The position numbers were made by a program, and so were the translations under genes. The notes beneath the pieces were generated by a model, which was not told the DNA's origin, did no database searches, and saw only the letters and a program-made list of their open reading frames with translations. A stretch of DNA of 64,000 bases from positions 186,001-250,000 of the forward strand of contig NZ_JAEQNA010000003.1 of NCBI RefSeq assembly GCF_016722895.1, read 5' to 3'. Of the stretch, positions 1-8,144 are shown piece by piece. Within the stretch, counting starts at the first letter, position 1; each line of letters begins with the position of its first letter. The DNA is from Ramlibacter aurantiacus (GTDB lineage: Bacteria; Pseudomonadota; Gammaproteobacteria; Burkholderiales; Burkholderiaceae_C).

Positions 1-305
1 TCACCCCGCGTCACCCGGTAGCGCTGCACGAAGCTCTTGCCGCGCCACTCGGCGATGCTCACCGCCACCTGCAGGGTGTCGCCGTAGCTGGCGGTCTTGC
101 GAAAGCGGGCGTGGGTGTCCACCACCGGGGTGCCGATGATGCCCAGGGTGCGCTCGGCCTCGTGCCAGGGCGGCAGGCCGCATTCGACGAAGAAGTTGCG
201 CGAGGCCGCGTCGATCCAGCGGAAGAAGTTCGGAAACCAGACGATGCCGGCCGGGTCGCAGTCGCCGAACTCCACCCGCACGCTGTAGGGAATGGTCTTG
301 CTCAT
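1..305 (-). CDS. acyl-CoA thioesterase, 4HBT/YbgC type (3' end outside window)
   Basis: The first 101 codons of a hotdog-fold thioesterase are visible; the gene runs off the left edge. It starts at ATG 305 and reads MSKTIPYSVRVEFGDCDPAG. The segment FGDCDPAGIVWFPNFFRW is the signature of the 4-hydroxybenzoyl-CoA thioesterase family, whose catalytic Asp is the one in DPAGIV. Such enzymes hydrolyse aryl- or acyl-CoA thioesters in the cytoplasm. It lies 5 bp downstream of the Bug gene and behind iorAB, so it probably belongs to that operon. IorAB makes arylacetyl-CoA, which makes an arylacyl-CoA the obvious substrate, but that is inference. Family assignment is firm; the substrate is not known. 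Confidence 0.8.
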   Translation of the reverse strand, partial: MSKTIPYSVRVEFGDCDPAGIVWFPNFFRWIDAASRNFFVECGLPPWHEAERTLGIIGTPVVDTHARFRKTASYGDTLQVAVSIAEWRGKSFVQRYRVTRG

Positions 306-310
306 GAACC

Positions 311-1294
311 TCATTCGGCCGCGATCTTGCGCTCGCGGATGATGGCGCCGAAGCGCTTGGAGTCTTCGCTCGCCTTGGCCGCGAACTGCGCCGGGGTCAG
401 GGGCAGGGCCTCGCCGCCCAGGGCGACGATGCGGTCCTGGATGGCCTTGGTGCCCAGCACCTTGTTGATCTCGGTGTTCAGACGGGTGATGACCTCGGGC
501 GGGGTGCCGGCCGGCGCGTAGAAACCGAACACGCTGTCGGCGTCGAAGCCCTTCAGGCCGGCCTCGGCCAGGGTGGGCACGTCGGGGTACAGCGGCGAGC
601 GCTTGGGGCTGCCCACGGCCAGCAGCTTCAGGCGGCCGGTCTTGGCGTGCTGCAGGCCCACGCCCGGGTCGAAGTGGAAGTCGATCTGGCCGGCCAGCAG
701 GTCCTGCAGGGCGGGCGCGGCGCCGCGGTAGGGCACGTGCACGGCGAACAGGCCGGCCTGGCTCTTCATCATCTCGGCGGCCAGGTGCGGCGAGCTGCCG
801 TTGCCGGGCGAGCCGAAGGTGAGCTTGCCGGGGTTGGCCTTGGCGTAGCGCAGGAACTCCTGCACGTTGTTCACCGGCAGCTGCGGCTTGGTCATGAGGT
901 ACACCGCGATGCGCGCGGCCGAGGCCACCGGCACCAGGTCCTTGGCCGGGTCGAAGGCCATGCGTGCATACAGGTGCGGGTTGATGGAGACCATGCCGCC
1001 CGAGCTCATGAGCAGGGTGTAGCCGTCGGCCGGCGCGCGGGCCACGGCCTCGCCGCCGATGTTGCCGTTGGCCCCGCCCCGGTTCTCGATCACCACCGGC
1101 TGGCCCAGCGCCTCCGACAGCGGCTGGCCGATGGCGCGGGCCAGGGTGTCGGCGGCGCCGCCGGCCGGGAAGTTCACGATGACGCGGACCGGCTTGGTGG
1201 GCCAGCTGCCGGCGCCCTGGGCCAGGGCGGCCAGCGGCGTGAGGCCGGCCGAGGCCAGGGCGAGGGCGATCAAGGTGCGGCGGGTGGTCTTCAT
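311..1294 (-). CDS. Bug/TctC-family tripartite tricarboxylate transporter substrate-binding protein
   Basis: A 327-aa periplasmic binding protein. Residues 1-26 form a signal peptide (TTRRT, then a hydrophobic run ending ALAQG; the double Arg could allow Tat export). The mature part begins with the family hallmark WPTKPVRVIVNFPAGGAADTLAR and carries GADGYTLL-type (PADGYTLLMSS) and VPYRGAAPAL segments that shape the carboxylate pocket. It follows iorB by 34 bp in the same direction, so the likely ligand is an aromatic or 2-oxo acid that feeds IorAB. No TctA/TctB membrane partners are in the window, as is common for Burkholderiales Bug proteins. Family is certain; ligand is inferred from neighbours. 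Confidence 0.92.
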   Translation of the reverse strand: MKTTRRTLIALALASAGLTPLAALAQGAGSWPTKPVRVIVNFPAGGAADTLARAIGQPLSEALGQPVVIENRGGANGNIGGEAVARAPADGYTLLMSSGGMVSINPHLYARMAFDPAKDLVPVASAARIAVYLMTKPQLPVNNVQEFLRYAKANPGKLTFGSPGNGSSPHLAAEMMKSQAGLFAVHVPYRGAAPALQDLLAGQIDFHFDPGVGLQHAKTGRLKLLAVGSPKRSPLYPDVPTLAEAGLKGFDADSVFGFYAPAGTPPEVITRLNTEINKVLGTKAIQDRIVALGGEALPLTPAQFAAKASEDSKRFGAIIRERKIAAE

Positions 1295-1328
1295 GGGACG
1301 GTCTCCTTGGGTGAACGAAGTGGGTTGT

Positions 1329-2921
1329 TCAGAACGTGTGCGGCGCGGCTGGCCGGGGCTTGCGCACGAAGCGGATCGGCTGCTCCTTCACCGGCCGCGG
1401 TGGCGCGCCGTGGCGTGCCAGTGTCGCATCGAGGGCGGTGCCGGCCTCGTCGGCCAGGGCGGCCTGGCGGGCCTCGGCGATGGCGCGGGCGCTGGCCTCG
1501 GGCGATTCGCCGTGGGCCAGGTGGTCCAGCACGTGCAGCAGGTTTTCCTTGCCGCGCTCGTTGGTCGCGCCGTAGCCCTTGATCAGCCGCCCGCAGAGGG
1601 CGATCTCGTGGCCCAGTGCCCAGTCGCGGCGGCTGCCATCCACCACGCCCTGCAGCCAGCGGTCGATCATGGCCTGCTCCACCGCGAAGCGGCTGCCGCG
1701 CACGCGCAGCGCCTTGCACGAAGCGAGCACGCGCAGCGACAGCATGCCGAAGACCGAGTGCGTGCCCACCTTGAGCGGCAGGGCCCAGGGCGCGCGGCCG
1801 GCGGCGGCGCGGCGGCGGTCCCAGGCCACCAGCCGCTGCGCCAGGGCGGGCGGCAGCAGCGCGGCGAACTCGGGCACGCCGGGCTTGAAGTGGTCCCAGA
1901 GCTGCAGCAGGTCGTCGTCGCCGGCCTTGACCTCGCCCCGCACGCGCTGCCAGCGGCTGGCGCGGCTCTTGAGGTCGGCCACGCGCACGATGTCGTCGAA
2001 GGCCATCCACAGCGCCAGCCAGCGGGCCATCTCGGTGGTGGTGGCGAAGCCGTGGGCGCCGTTGGGGTCGGCGGCCTGCTCGGCCTGCAGCACCTGGGCC
2101 AGGCGCTGCAGGTAGCGCTCGGCATACGCCGCGTCCTGGTAGTCGACCAATCTCGCGTAGCCGAGGGACAGCATCTCGTGCACGGGCTGCGGGAAGCGCT
2201 GCAGCACCTGCGGCGGTACCGAAGGCGTTGTCTGTTCGGCTGGCGGCGGTGCGATCACGGCCTGCAGATACGCCGCCTGCTCCTGCGCCCGGCCCACGAT
2301 CTCGAAGGCCTTGGCGAAGCCGCGCAGGCTGGCCGCCGCGGTGGCCGCGCCGCCGGCTTTCACGGCCGCCTCGTAGTCCTCTCGCTTGAACGGAAAGAGG
2401 CCGCTGGCGGCGATGGCGCCCAGCATCACGGCGCTCACCACCGTGCCGCATTCCTTGGCGACGGCCGACATGTCGAAGACGTGGTGCTCGCGGCTGAAGG
2501 CCTTGACCACGGCCAGCAGGTCGGGCGATTCGACGCGGCCATCGCCCATCTGCATGCGCTCGATGGTGGTGAGCGAGCGGCTGGTGGAGGTGATCACGCG
2601 GGTGCGATCGGGCGTGCTCATGCCGTTGCCGATCTGGCGCGCGGTCTCCAGCAGCTCGGACGAGACCAGCGCATCGAGCGCGCCGGGCACGGGGTTGAGG
2701 CTGAAGACCGGGCGCCGTCCGCCCAGGCTGGCGATCGGTTGCGGGAACACCTCCACGTAATAGGTGGTGGCGCCGGTGCGCTGCGCCACGCCGGGGATGG
2801 AGGTGGCCTGCGCCGGATAGCCGGCGTGCCGCGCGGTCTCCACCAGCCACTCGGTGAGCACGCCGCCGCCTTCGCCGCCCAGGGCGCAGACCAGGAGGGT
2901 GATGGCCTTGTCGTTGTTCAT
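1329..2921 (-). CDS. iorB: indolepyruvate ferredoxin oxidoreductase, beta subunit (long form)
   Basis: A 530-aa protein. Residues 1-200 are the pyruvate ferredoxin/flavodoxin oxidoreductase gamma-type domain (LLVCALGGEGGGVLTEWLVETA, then a PGVAQRTGATTYYVEV segment) that forms the IorB half of 2-oxoacid oxidoreductase. The remaining ~330 residues are an extra C-terminal domain found in the long proteobacterial IorB forms, of unknown role. ATG 2921 is chosen because the frame upstream of it only shadows iorA and because it follows the iorA stop (2936) by 14 bp, behind a GAGAGAC ribosome site. With IorA it converts arylpyruvates (indolepyruvate, phenylpyruvate) to arylacetyl-CoA in transamination routes of aromatic amino acid breakdown. 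Confidence 0.9.
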   Translation of the reverse strand: MNNDKAITLLVCALGGEGGGVLTEWLVETARHAGYPAQATSIPGVAQRTGATTYYVEVFPQPIASLGGRRPVFSLNPVPGALDALVSSELLETARQIGNGMSTPDRTRVITSTSRSLTTIERMQMGDGRVESPDLLAVVKAFSREHHVFDMSAVAKECGTVVSAVMLGAIAASGLFPFKREDYEAAVKAGGAATAAASLRGFAKAFEIVGRAQEQAAYLQAVIAPPPAEQTTPSVPPQVLQRFPQPVHEMLSLGYARLVDYQDAAYAERYLQRLAQVLQAEQAADPNGAHGFATTTEMARWLALWMAFDDIVRVADLKSRASRWQRVRGEVKAGDDDLLQLWDHFKPGVPEFAALLPPALAQRLVAWDRRRAAAGRAPWALPLKVGTHSVFGMLSLRVLASCKALRVRGSRFAVEQAMIDRWLQGVVDGSRRDWALGHEIALCGRLIKGYGATNERGKENLLHVLDHLAHGESPEASARAIAEARQAALADEAGTALDATLARHGAPPRPVKEQPIRFVRKPRPAAPHTF

Positions 2922-2935
2922 GTCGTCTCTCTTCG

Positions 2936-5092
2936 TCAGGCCGTTTGGAGCGCGCGCACCAGGCCGCCGCGCAGGCTGGCCCACAGTCGCTCGTGCCATT
3001 TGGGGTTCTGGATCACCTCGGCCCGGTAGAAGCTGGGGCACAGGGTGGCGGCGTGCGCATTGGCGCCGCACAGGCCGCAGCCCACGCAGCCGTCGATGAC
3101 GGTGGCCACCGGGTCCACCTTGAGCGGGTCGGGGTTGTCCTTGAGCGTGAGGGTGGGGCAGCCCGACAGGCGAATGCAGGCATGGTCGCCGTTGCACACG
3201 TCTTCGTCCACGCCGTATTTCACGCGCACCACGCGCTCGCCTTTCTTGAGCAGGCCGGCGATCCAGGGCTTGATGCGGCGTTGCCGCTCGAGCTGGCATT
3301 CGCCCTCGGCCACGATCACTTTCAGGCCGTCGAAGGGGGAGGTGAAGGCTTCCTTCAACGTCTCGCGCACCTTGTCCACCTCGTAGGTGTGCACGGTGCG
3401 CATCCACTTCACGCCCAGCCCCTGCAGGGTCGATTCGATGGTGCGATTGGTGTGCACCAGGCTCTGGCCCTTGTCGGTGGCGTGGGCCTTGGCGGCGTCC
3501 TGCGGGGTGGAGATCAGCTCCTGCGTGCCGGTGGCCGAGGAGTAGCCGTTCTTGAAGATCAGCAGCACGGCGTCGTCGCCGTTGAACAGGGCCGACTGCA
3601 CGCCCGTGAGCAGCCCGTTGTGCCAGAAGCCGCCATCACCCATGATGGCCAGCGTGCGCCTTTGCATCATGGGCGACACGCCCGCCCGGCTGGCCAGGCT
3701 CATGCCGTAGCCCAGGATGGAGTGGCCGGTGTGGAAGGGCTCGAAGGTGCCCAGCGCATGGCAGCCGATGTCGGCCGCCACGTGCACCGGCCCCAGCTCC
3801 TGCTGCGCCAGCTTGAGCGCCGAGAACACCGGCCGCTCGGGGCAGCCCACGCAAAAGCCCGGCGGGCGCGCCGGCAGCGGCTTGTCGAGCTGCGCGGCGA
3901 CGGCGGCGCGGCGTTCGCGGTTGCCATCCAGCCAGCGGCGCGCCGTCTCGGTGGCCGGGCCCGGCAGGTAGGCCGCGGCGAATGATGTGAGGCCGGTGGA
4001 CAGCACCTCCACGCTGTACTCGCCGCCCTGGGGCAGCAGGTCCTTGCCGTGCAGGCGCGTCTGGATGTCGCGGCGGCGCAAGCCGGTGGCGATCTCCTGC
4101 TCGATGTACTCGGGCTGGCCTTCCTCGACCACCAGCACGCCGCGCTTGCCGACGCAGAAGTCGGCCACCTGCTCGGGCACCAGCGGGTAGGTGACGTTGA
4201 GCACCAGCAGCGGGATGTCGCTCTCGCCGAAGGCATCGGCCAGGCCCAGTTGCTGCAGGCTGCGCACCAGCGCGTTGTACAGGCCCCCCTGCACGATGAT
4301 GCCGAGGTCGTCGTGCTTGCCGCCTGTCATCAGCTCGTTCAAACCGTTCTCGAGGATGTAGCGGCGCGCGGCGGGAATGCGCTTTTCGTGCTTGAGTTTT
4401 TCGTGCGGGAAGGTGACCGGCGGGTGCGCCAGCCGCATGTAGTCGAACTTGGCCGGGTCGGCCATCAGCTCGCGCGTGGAGATGGCCGGCGCCTGGTTGG
4501 CCTTGGCCTCGAAGCTGCCGCGCACGTGGCAGGCGCGGATGCGTAGCTCCAGGATGGCCGGCATGCTGGACGCCTCCGACAGGCGAAAGCCGTGCTCGAC
4601 CATGTTCACCATCACCGGCAGGTCAGGGCGCGGATCGAGCAGGCACATGGTGGACTTGAGCGCGAAGGCATGGGTGCGCTCCTGGATCACCGAGGCGCCC
4701 TCGCCGTAGTCCTCGCCCACCACGATCAACGCGCCGCCGGTCACGCCCGGCGAGGCCAGGTTGGACAGCGCGTCCGAGGCCACGTTGGTGCCGACGATCG
4801 ATTTCCAGGTCACCGCGCCGCGCAGCGGGTAGTGGATGGACGCGCCCAGCATGGCGGCGGCCGACGCTTCGTTGGCGCAGGCCTCCACGTGCACGCCCAG
4901 CTCGTCCATGTAGGGCTTGGCCTGCACCATCACGTCCAGCAGGTGCGACACCGGCGCGCCCTGGTAGCCGCCCACGTAGGCCACGCCCGACTGCAGCAGC
5001 GCCTTCGTGATGGCCAGGATGCCCTCGCCATGGAAGGTCTCGCCCTCGCCCAGGCGCAGGGACTCGATTTCCTTGCTGAATGAAACTTCCAC
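2936..5092 (-). CDS. iorA: indolepyruvate ferredoxin oxidoreductase, alpha subunit
   Basis: A 718-aa ThDP- and iron-sulfur-containing subunit. The N-terminal pyrimidine-binding half contains GYQGAPVSHLLDVM and NEASAAAMLGAS; the ThDP half has GDGGFWHNGLLTGVQSAL followed by FKNGYSSATG, the GDG-N diphosphate motif. A ferredoxin tail near residues 635-695 carries C-x5-C-x5-CP and C-x2-C-x2-C-x8-CP, seven Cys rather than the eight of a textbook dicluster ferredoxin. The start is GTG 5092, behind a good AGGAGA site that is 54 bp from the divergent LysR gene. It oxidatively decarboxylates arylpyruvates to arylacetyl-CoA, passing electrons to ferredoxin. Paired with iorB directly downstream. Confidence 0.93.
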   Translation of the reverse strand: MEVSFSKEIESLRLGEGETFHGEGILAITKALLQSGVAYVGGYQGAPVSHLLDVMVQAKPYMDELGVHVEACANEASAAAMLGASIHYPLRGAVTWKSIVGTNVASDALSNLASPGVTGGALIVVGEDYGEGASVIQERTHAFALKSTMCLLDPRPDLPVMVNMVEHGFRLSEASSMPAILELRIRACHVRGSFEAKANQAPAISTRELMADPAKFDYMRLAHPPVTFPHEKLKHEKRIPAARRYILENGLNELMTGGKHDDLGIIVQGGLYNALVRSLQQLGLADAFGESDIPLLVLNVTYPLVPEQVADFCVGKRGVLVVEEGQPEYIEQEIATGLRRRDIQTRLHGKDLLPQGGEYSVEVLSTGLTSFAAAYLPGPATETARRWLDGNRERRAAVAAQLDKPLPARPPGFCVGCPERPVFSALKLAQQELGPVHVAADIGCHALGTFEPFHTGHSILGYGMSLASRAGVSPMMQRRTLAIMGDGGFWHNGLLTGVQSALFNGDDAVLLIFKNGYSSATGTQELISTPQDAAKAHATDKGQSLVHTNRTIESTLQGLGVKWMRTVHTYEVDKVRETLKEAFTSPFDGLKVIVAEGECQLERQRRIKPWIAGLLKKGERVVRVKYGVDEDVCNGDHACIRLSGCPTLTLKDNPDPLKVDPVATVIDGCVGCGLCGANAHAATLCPSFYRAEVIQNPKWHERLWASLRGGLVRALQTA

Positions 5093-5146
5093 CGCAATCT
5101 CCTGAATCGCCGGAGTGTCGGCTGGCTGGCGGTATCAATCAATAAA

Positions 5147-6070
5147 ATGAAGCGACTAAGCGAGATAAGTTCGGTGCATATCAACGAGATCGATCTCAAC
5201 CTGCTGCGCCTGTTCGACGCGGTGTACCTCAGCCGCAGCGTGAGCCGCGCCGCCGAGCAGCTGGACCTGACCCAGCCGGCAGCCAGCCAGGGACTGACGC
5301 GGCTGCGCGGGCTGTTGCACGACCCGCTCTTCGTGCGTGCGCCGGGCGGGGTGCGGCCGACGCCGCGGGCCGACCGGCTGGCCGACCCGGTGCGGCAGGC
5401 GCTGGCCACGCTCGAAGCCGCGCTGGCCGACGCCGACGCGTTCGATCCGGCCCGGTCGCGGCGAACCTTCCACCTCCACATGAGCGACATCGGCGAGGGC
5501 CGCTTCCTGCCACCGCTCATGGCGGCGCTGCGCCAGCGCGCGCCGGGCGTGCGGGTCGAGGCCCGGCCCTGGCCCCCCGAGGAGCTGTCGGCAGCGCTGG
5601 ACAGCGGGCGCATCGACTTCGCGTTCGGCTTCCTGCCCACGGTGAAGGACACCCAGCGCCTGCGCCTGCTGGACGACCGCTATGTGCTGCTGCTGCGCCG
5701 CGGGCACCCGTTCCTGGCGCGCCGGCGCACCGGGCGGGCGCTGCTGGCGGCGCTGGCCGAGCTGGATTTCGTGGCCGTGCGCACCCACGCCGACACCCGG
5801 CGCATCCTGCAACTGCTCCAGTTGGAAGAACGGTTGCAGCTGGTGACCGAGCACTTCCTGGTGCTGCCTTCCATCGTGCGGGCGACGGACCTGGCGGCGC
5901 TGGTGCCGCGCGAGATCGCCGAGGGCTTTGGCGCCGAGGTGGCCTTCCTCGAGCCTGCCTTTCCGCTGCGCGACTTCACGGTGTCGCTGCACTGGAGCCG
6001 CCGCTTCGAGGGCGATCCGGGGCATCGGTGGTTGCGCGAGCTGGTGGCGGAGTTGTTCCGCACGCGCTAG
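5147..6070 (+). CDS. LysR-family transcriptional regulator, divergent from iorAB
   Basis: A 307-aa LysR-type regulator. The winged helix-turn-helix is at residues 13-75 (EIDLNLLRLFDAVYLSRSVSRAAEQLDLTQPAASQGLTRLR), with a LysR substrate domain of the NodD/PcpR-like branch behind it (FHLHMSDIGEGRFLPPLM). ATG 5147 is used; GTG 5174 would also fit but has no ribosome site. It sits head-to-head with iorA across a 54-bp gap, the usual arrangement for a LysR protein controlling the divergent operon, so an arylpyruvate or aromatic amino acid is the likely inducer. That inference rests on position only. Confidence 0.9.
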   Translation: MKRLSEISSVHINEIDLNLLRLFDAVYLSRSVSRAAEQLDLTQPAASQGLTRLRGLLHDPLFVRAPGGVRPTPRADRLADPVRQALATLEAALADADAFDPARSRRTFHLHMSDIGEGRFLPPLMAALRQRAPGVRVEARPWPPEELSAALDSGRIDFAFGFLPTVKDTQRLRLLDDRYVLLLRRGHPFLARRRTGRALLAALAELDFVAVRTHADTRRILQLLQLEERLQLVTEHFLVLPSIVRATDLAALVPREIAEGFGAEVAFLEPAFPLRDFTVSLHWSRRFEGDPGHRWLRELVAELFRTR

Positions 6071-6256
6071 GCGGGGCCTGGGCGGAGCCGCTCAACCCTT
6101 TCTCCCTGAGCTGGTCGGCGGGCCCGAACGCAGTGGTCGGTCCGGTGAACGGGGCCCCGGTGATCTCCCGGGGCACCGTGGTCCTGGAGCCGCCTGGGTA
6201 GCCGAGGGCGCTCCCATCGCTGGAGCCGCGTTCTGCCGCCGGAGAACGAAAGCGTT
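6071..6256. other. intergenic gap between convergent genes, with a short stem-loop
   Basis: No gene is seen between the LysR stop and the DUF1989 stop. CCCCGG at 6155-6160 can pair with CCGGGG at 6168-6173 across a 7-nt loop. There is no T-tract, so it may or may not act as a terminator for either convergent gene. Confidence 0.35.
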
Positions 6257-6850
6257 TCAGTCGAGCACGCAATAACCCACCGGCTGCGGCGTACAGCCGT
6301 GGGCGTTGACCGGCACCATGTCCTGCGGACACGCGGACATGACCGCGATGCAGTCCTGCAGGGCACGGAAGGTGACGAAGTCGCCTACCTTGGCCTGCGG
6401 CTCGACTACTTCCATGTCCTGGTGATCGTGGAAGTGCGTGTTCATGAAGAGGTTCAGCGGCGTGGGCACGTAGCCGGGATCGATGCCGGTGGGCCCCAGG
6501 GCCTCGCGCATGTTGTCTGCGCAGTTGTGGTGATGGCCCTGGGCCCCCAGAAGCTTGTAGCGGGCGCGGTCGCACGCGGCGAAAAGCATGCAGTGCGTGC
6601 CGGGAGACTGATCGTCTTCCAGCTTGAGAATGGGTTCGCGCAGCTGCGTGTAGAGCGTGTCGCCCACCCGTGGCTTGATGCGACCGAGGGTCACGACGGA
6701 ATGGGGCATGGACATGTGCTGCGAGCCGTCCAGCAGGTAGGCCCACAGATCGACCACCTGGCCGCCGTGCGTGTTGACGATGCGTAGCGCCTGGCCTTTG
6801 TTCAAGGACACGCGGGTGCCGCTGCGGGCGGGGAGGACGACAAGGTTCAC
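6257..6850 (-). CDS. DUF1989 / urea carboxylase-associated family protein
   Basis: A 197-aa cytoplasmic protein of the DUF1989 family, often found beside urea carboxylase/allophanate hydrolase genes and in nitrogen-compound catabolic loci; its chemistry is not established. Family hallmarks visible here are GQALRIVNTHGGQVVDLWAY near the N terminus, the HHHNCADNMREAL segment in the middle (possible metal or thiol site) and VGDFVTFRALQDCIAVMSACPQD near the C terminus. The start is taken as GTG 6850: the frame remains open further upstream but with non-family residues, and homology begins right after this codon. It is transcribed away from the Bug/Rieske operon, with one CTRGTNNACYAG repeat 16 bp upstream of its start, so the two units are probably co-regulated. 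Confidence 0.85.
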   Translation of the reverse strand: MNLVVLPARSGTRVSLNKGQALRIVNTHGGQVVDLWAYLLDGSQHMSMPHSVVTLGRIKPRVGDTLYTQLREPILKLEDDQSPGTHCMLFAACDRARYKLLGAQGHHHNCADNMREALGPTGIDPGYVPTPLNLFMNTHFHDHQDMEVVEPQAKVGDFVTFRALQDCIAVMSACPQDMVPVNAHGCTPQPVGYCVLD

Positions 6851-6865
6851 GGTACGCTCTCGAAA

Positions 6866-6877
6866 CTGGTTGACTAG
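6866..6877. promoter_or_regulatory. candidate GntR operator, copy 1 (CTGGTTGACTAG)
   Basis: An imperfect 12-bp inverted repeat CTRGT-NN-ACYAG lies 16 bp upstream of the GTG of the DUF1989 gene. Copies with the same half-sites are found at 7023 and 8109 and nowhere else noticed. Half-site spacing fits a dimeric FCD-type GntR protein such as the one encoded at 17577-18266. The assignment is inference from motif recurrence and position. Confidence 0.55.
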
Positions 6878-7022
6878 TTGAGCATAGCGGCTCCCCGGAG
6901 CATGCGCAAGGCTGCCGCGCCTCGTTCGCAGGGGCAAGCGGGTCCCTGAAGGAGCAAACCTACGGCGCCCGGGCCAGGCACCCGGGGGGCGGGCACAGGT
7001 CCTGCTAGGTGAAACCACTAGG

Positions 7023-7034
7023 CTAGCCGACTAG
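7023..7034. promoter_or_regulatory. candidate GntR operator, copy 2 (CTAGCCGACTAG)
   Basis: Second copy of the CTRGTNNACYAG-like repeat (one half-site base differs), 36 bp before the Bug start at 7071. It is preceded by a further CTAGGT...ACTAG arrangement at 7005-7020 that may add a half-site. This position would overlap a promoter for the Bug/Rieske operon. Confidence 0.5.
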
Positions 7035-7070
7035 ATGCCTACTATCCTCTTTCAACCCCAGGAGAACTCC

Positions 7071-8039
7071 ATGTCCGTCCGGAAGATTGCCAGCTGCTTT
7101 GCCTTCGCCGCTTGTTCGCTCATGGCCGTCCAAGTTGGTGCGCAACAGGCCTATCCCACCCAGCCCATCCGCTTGGTGGTGCCTTTCGCACCTGGAGGCA
7201 CTGTCGATATCCTGGCGCGCCTGATCGCGCAGCAGATCGCCAGCCCCCTGGGGCAGAGCGTGATCGTCGAGAACAAGCCGGGCGCGGGATCGGCGCTGGG
7301 CAGCGACTTCGTGGCCAAGGCGCCGGCCGACGGCTACACGCTGCTGATGGCGTCGACCAGTTCGATGGTGATCAATCCGAACCTGCAGAAACTGCCCTAC
7401 CAGCTGAGCAACTTCGCGCCGGTCACGCTCGTGGCTTCCGTGCCGCACGTGATCGTGGTCAATCCCAAGGTGCCGGCGAAGAACCTCAAGGAATTCCTGG
7501 CCTACGCCAAGCAGGCCGGAAAGGTCAACTACGCGACGGCGGGCACCGGCACGCCGCACCATTTGTCGGGTGCGCTGCTCGCCCACATGGGGGGCGTCTC
7601 GATGACGGACGTGCCGTACAAGGGCACCGGGCCGGCGCTCGTCGACGTGATCAGCGGCCAAGTGGAAATCATGTCGGTGGACCTGCCGCCGGCCCTGCCC
7701 CACATCGCCAGCGGCAAGGTGCGGGCGCTGGGCGTCGCGGCCAAGAAGCGCGCGCCGCAGGCGCCCGACATCCCGACGATCGCGGAAGCGGGACTGCCCG
7801 GCTTCGAGGTGACGGGCTGGTATGGCGTGGTCGCGCCCGCCGGCGTACCGCAGCCGGTGATCGACAAGCTCGCCGTCGCGATCAGCCAGGCCATGGGCTC
7901 GGCCGAGATGAAGGAGAAACTGGCTCAGCTGGGTGCCACCCCCGAGGGCATTTCCTCGAAGGATTTCGGCGACTTCATGGGCAAGGAAAGCACCAAGTGG
8001 TCCAACGTCATCAAGACGGCAAACATCAAGATCGAGTAG
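7071..8039 (+). CDS. Bug/TctC-family periplasmic substrate-binding protein
   Basis: A 322-aa exported binding protein. ATG 7071 is chosen over upstream in-frame ATG 7035 because AGGAGAA lies directly before it and a clean signal peptide follows (KIASCFAFAACSLMAVQVGAQQ). The mature N terminus YPTQPIRLVVPFAPGGTVDILAR and the segments PADGYTLLMAS and VPYKGTGPAL are family hallmarks. It opens a catabolic cluster and is followed after 105 bp by the Rieske oxygenase gene. It presumably captures the substrate of that pathway, although Bug proteins need TctAB-type partners that are not in this window. It may alternatively act as a sensor. Confidence 0.92.
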   Translation: MSVRKIASCFAFAACSLMAVQVGAQQAYPTQPIRLVVPFAPGGTVDILARLIAQQIASPLGQSVIVENKPGAGSALGSDFVAKAPADGYTLLMASTSSMVINPNLQKLPYQLSNFAPVTLVASVPHVIVVNPKVPAKNLKEFLAYAKQAGKVNYATAGTGTPHHLSGALLAHMGGVSMTDVPYKGTGPALVDVISGQVEIMSVDLPPALPHIASGKVRALGVAAKKRAPQAPDIPTIAEAGLPGFEVTGWYGVVAPAGVPQPVIDKLAVAISQAMGSAEMKEKLAQLGATPEGISSKDFGDFMGKESTKWSNVIKTANIKIE

Positions 8040-8108
8040 TCCGCTGAGTGCCGGCCGGAGACCCGCCGTGGGCGTCGCGGGCAATTTCCTTGACCTCACG
8101 GACGACAA

Positions 8109-8120
8109 CTGGTTAACTAG
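8109..8120. promoter_or_regulatory. candidate GntR operator, copy 3 (CTGGTTAACTAG)
   Basis: Third copy of CTRGTNNACYAG, 24 bp before the Rieske oxygenase start at 8145. Its presence between the Bug gene and the oxygenase suggests a second promoter inside the cluster, controlled by the same regulator. Confidence 0.55.
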
Positions 8121-8144
8121 CGGTGTAGCCACTCAACGCTTCCC

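Noticed and set aside
1059..3029. 656-codon plus-strand frame opposite the Bug and iorB genes
   Set aside because: Antisense composition; both minus-strand genes carry clear family motifs.
1329..3407. 692-codon version of iorB starting inside iorA
   Set aside because: The N-terminal 160 residues are a shadow of iorA; family similarity begins at MNNDKAITLL (ATG 2921).
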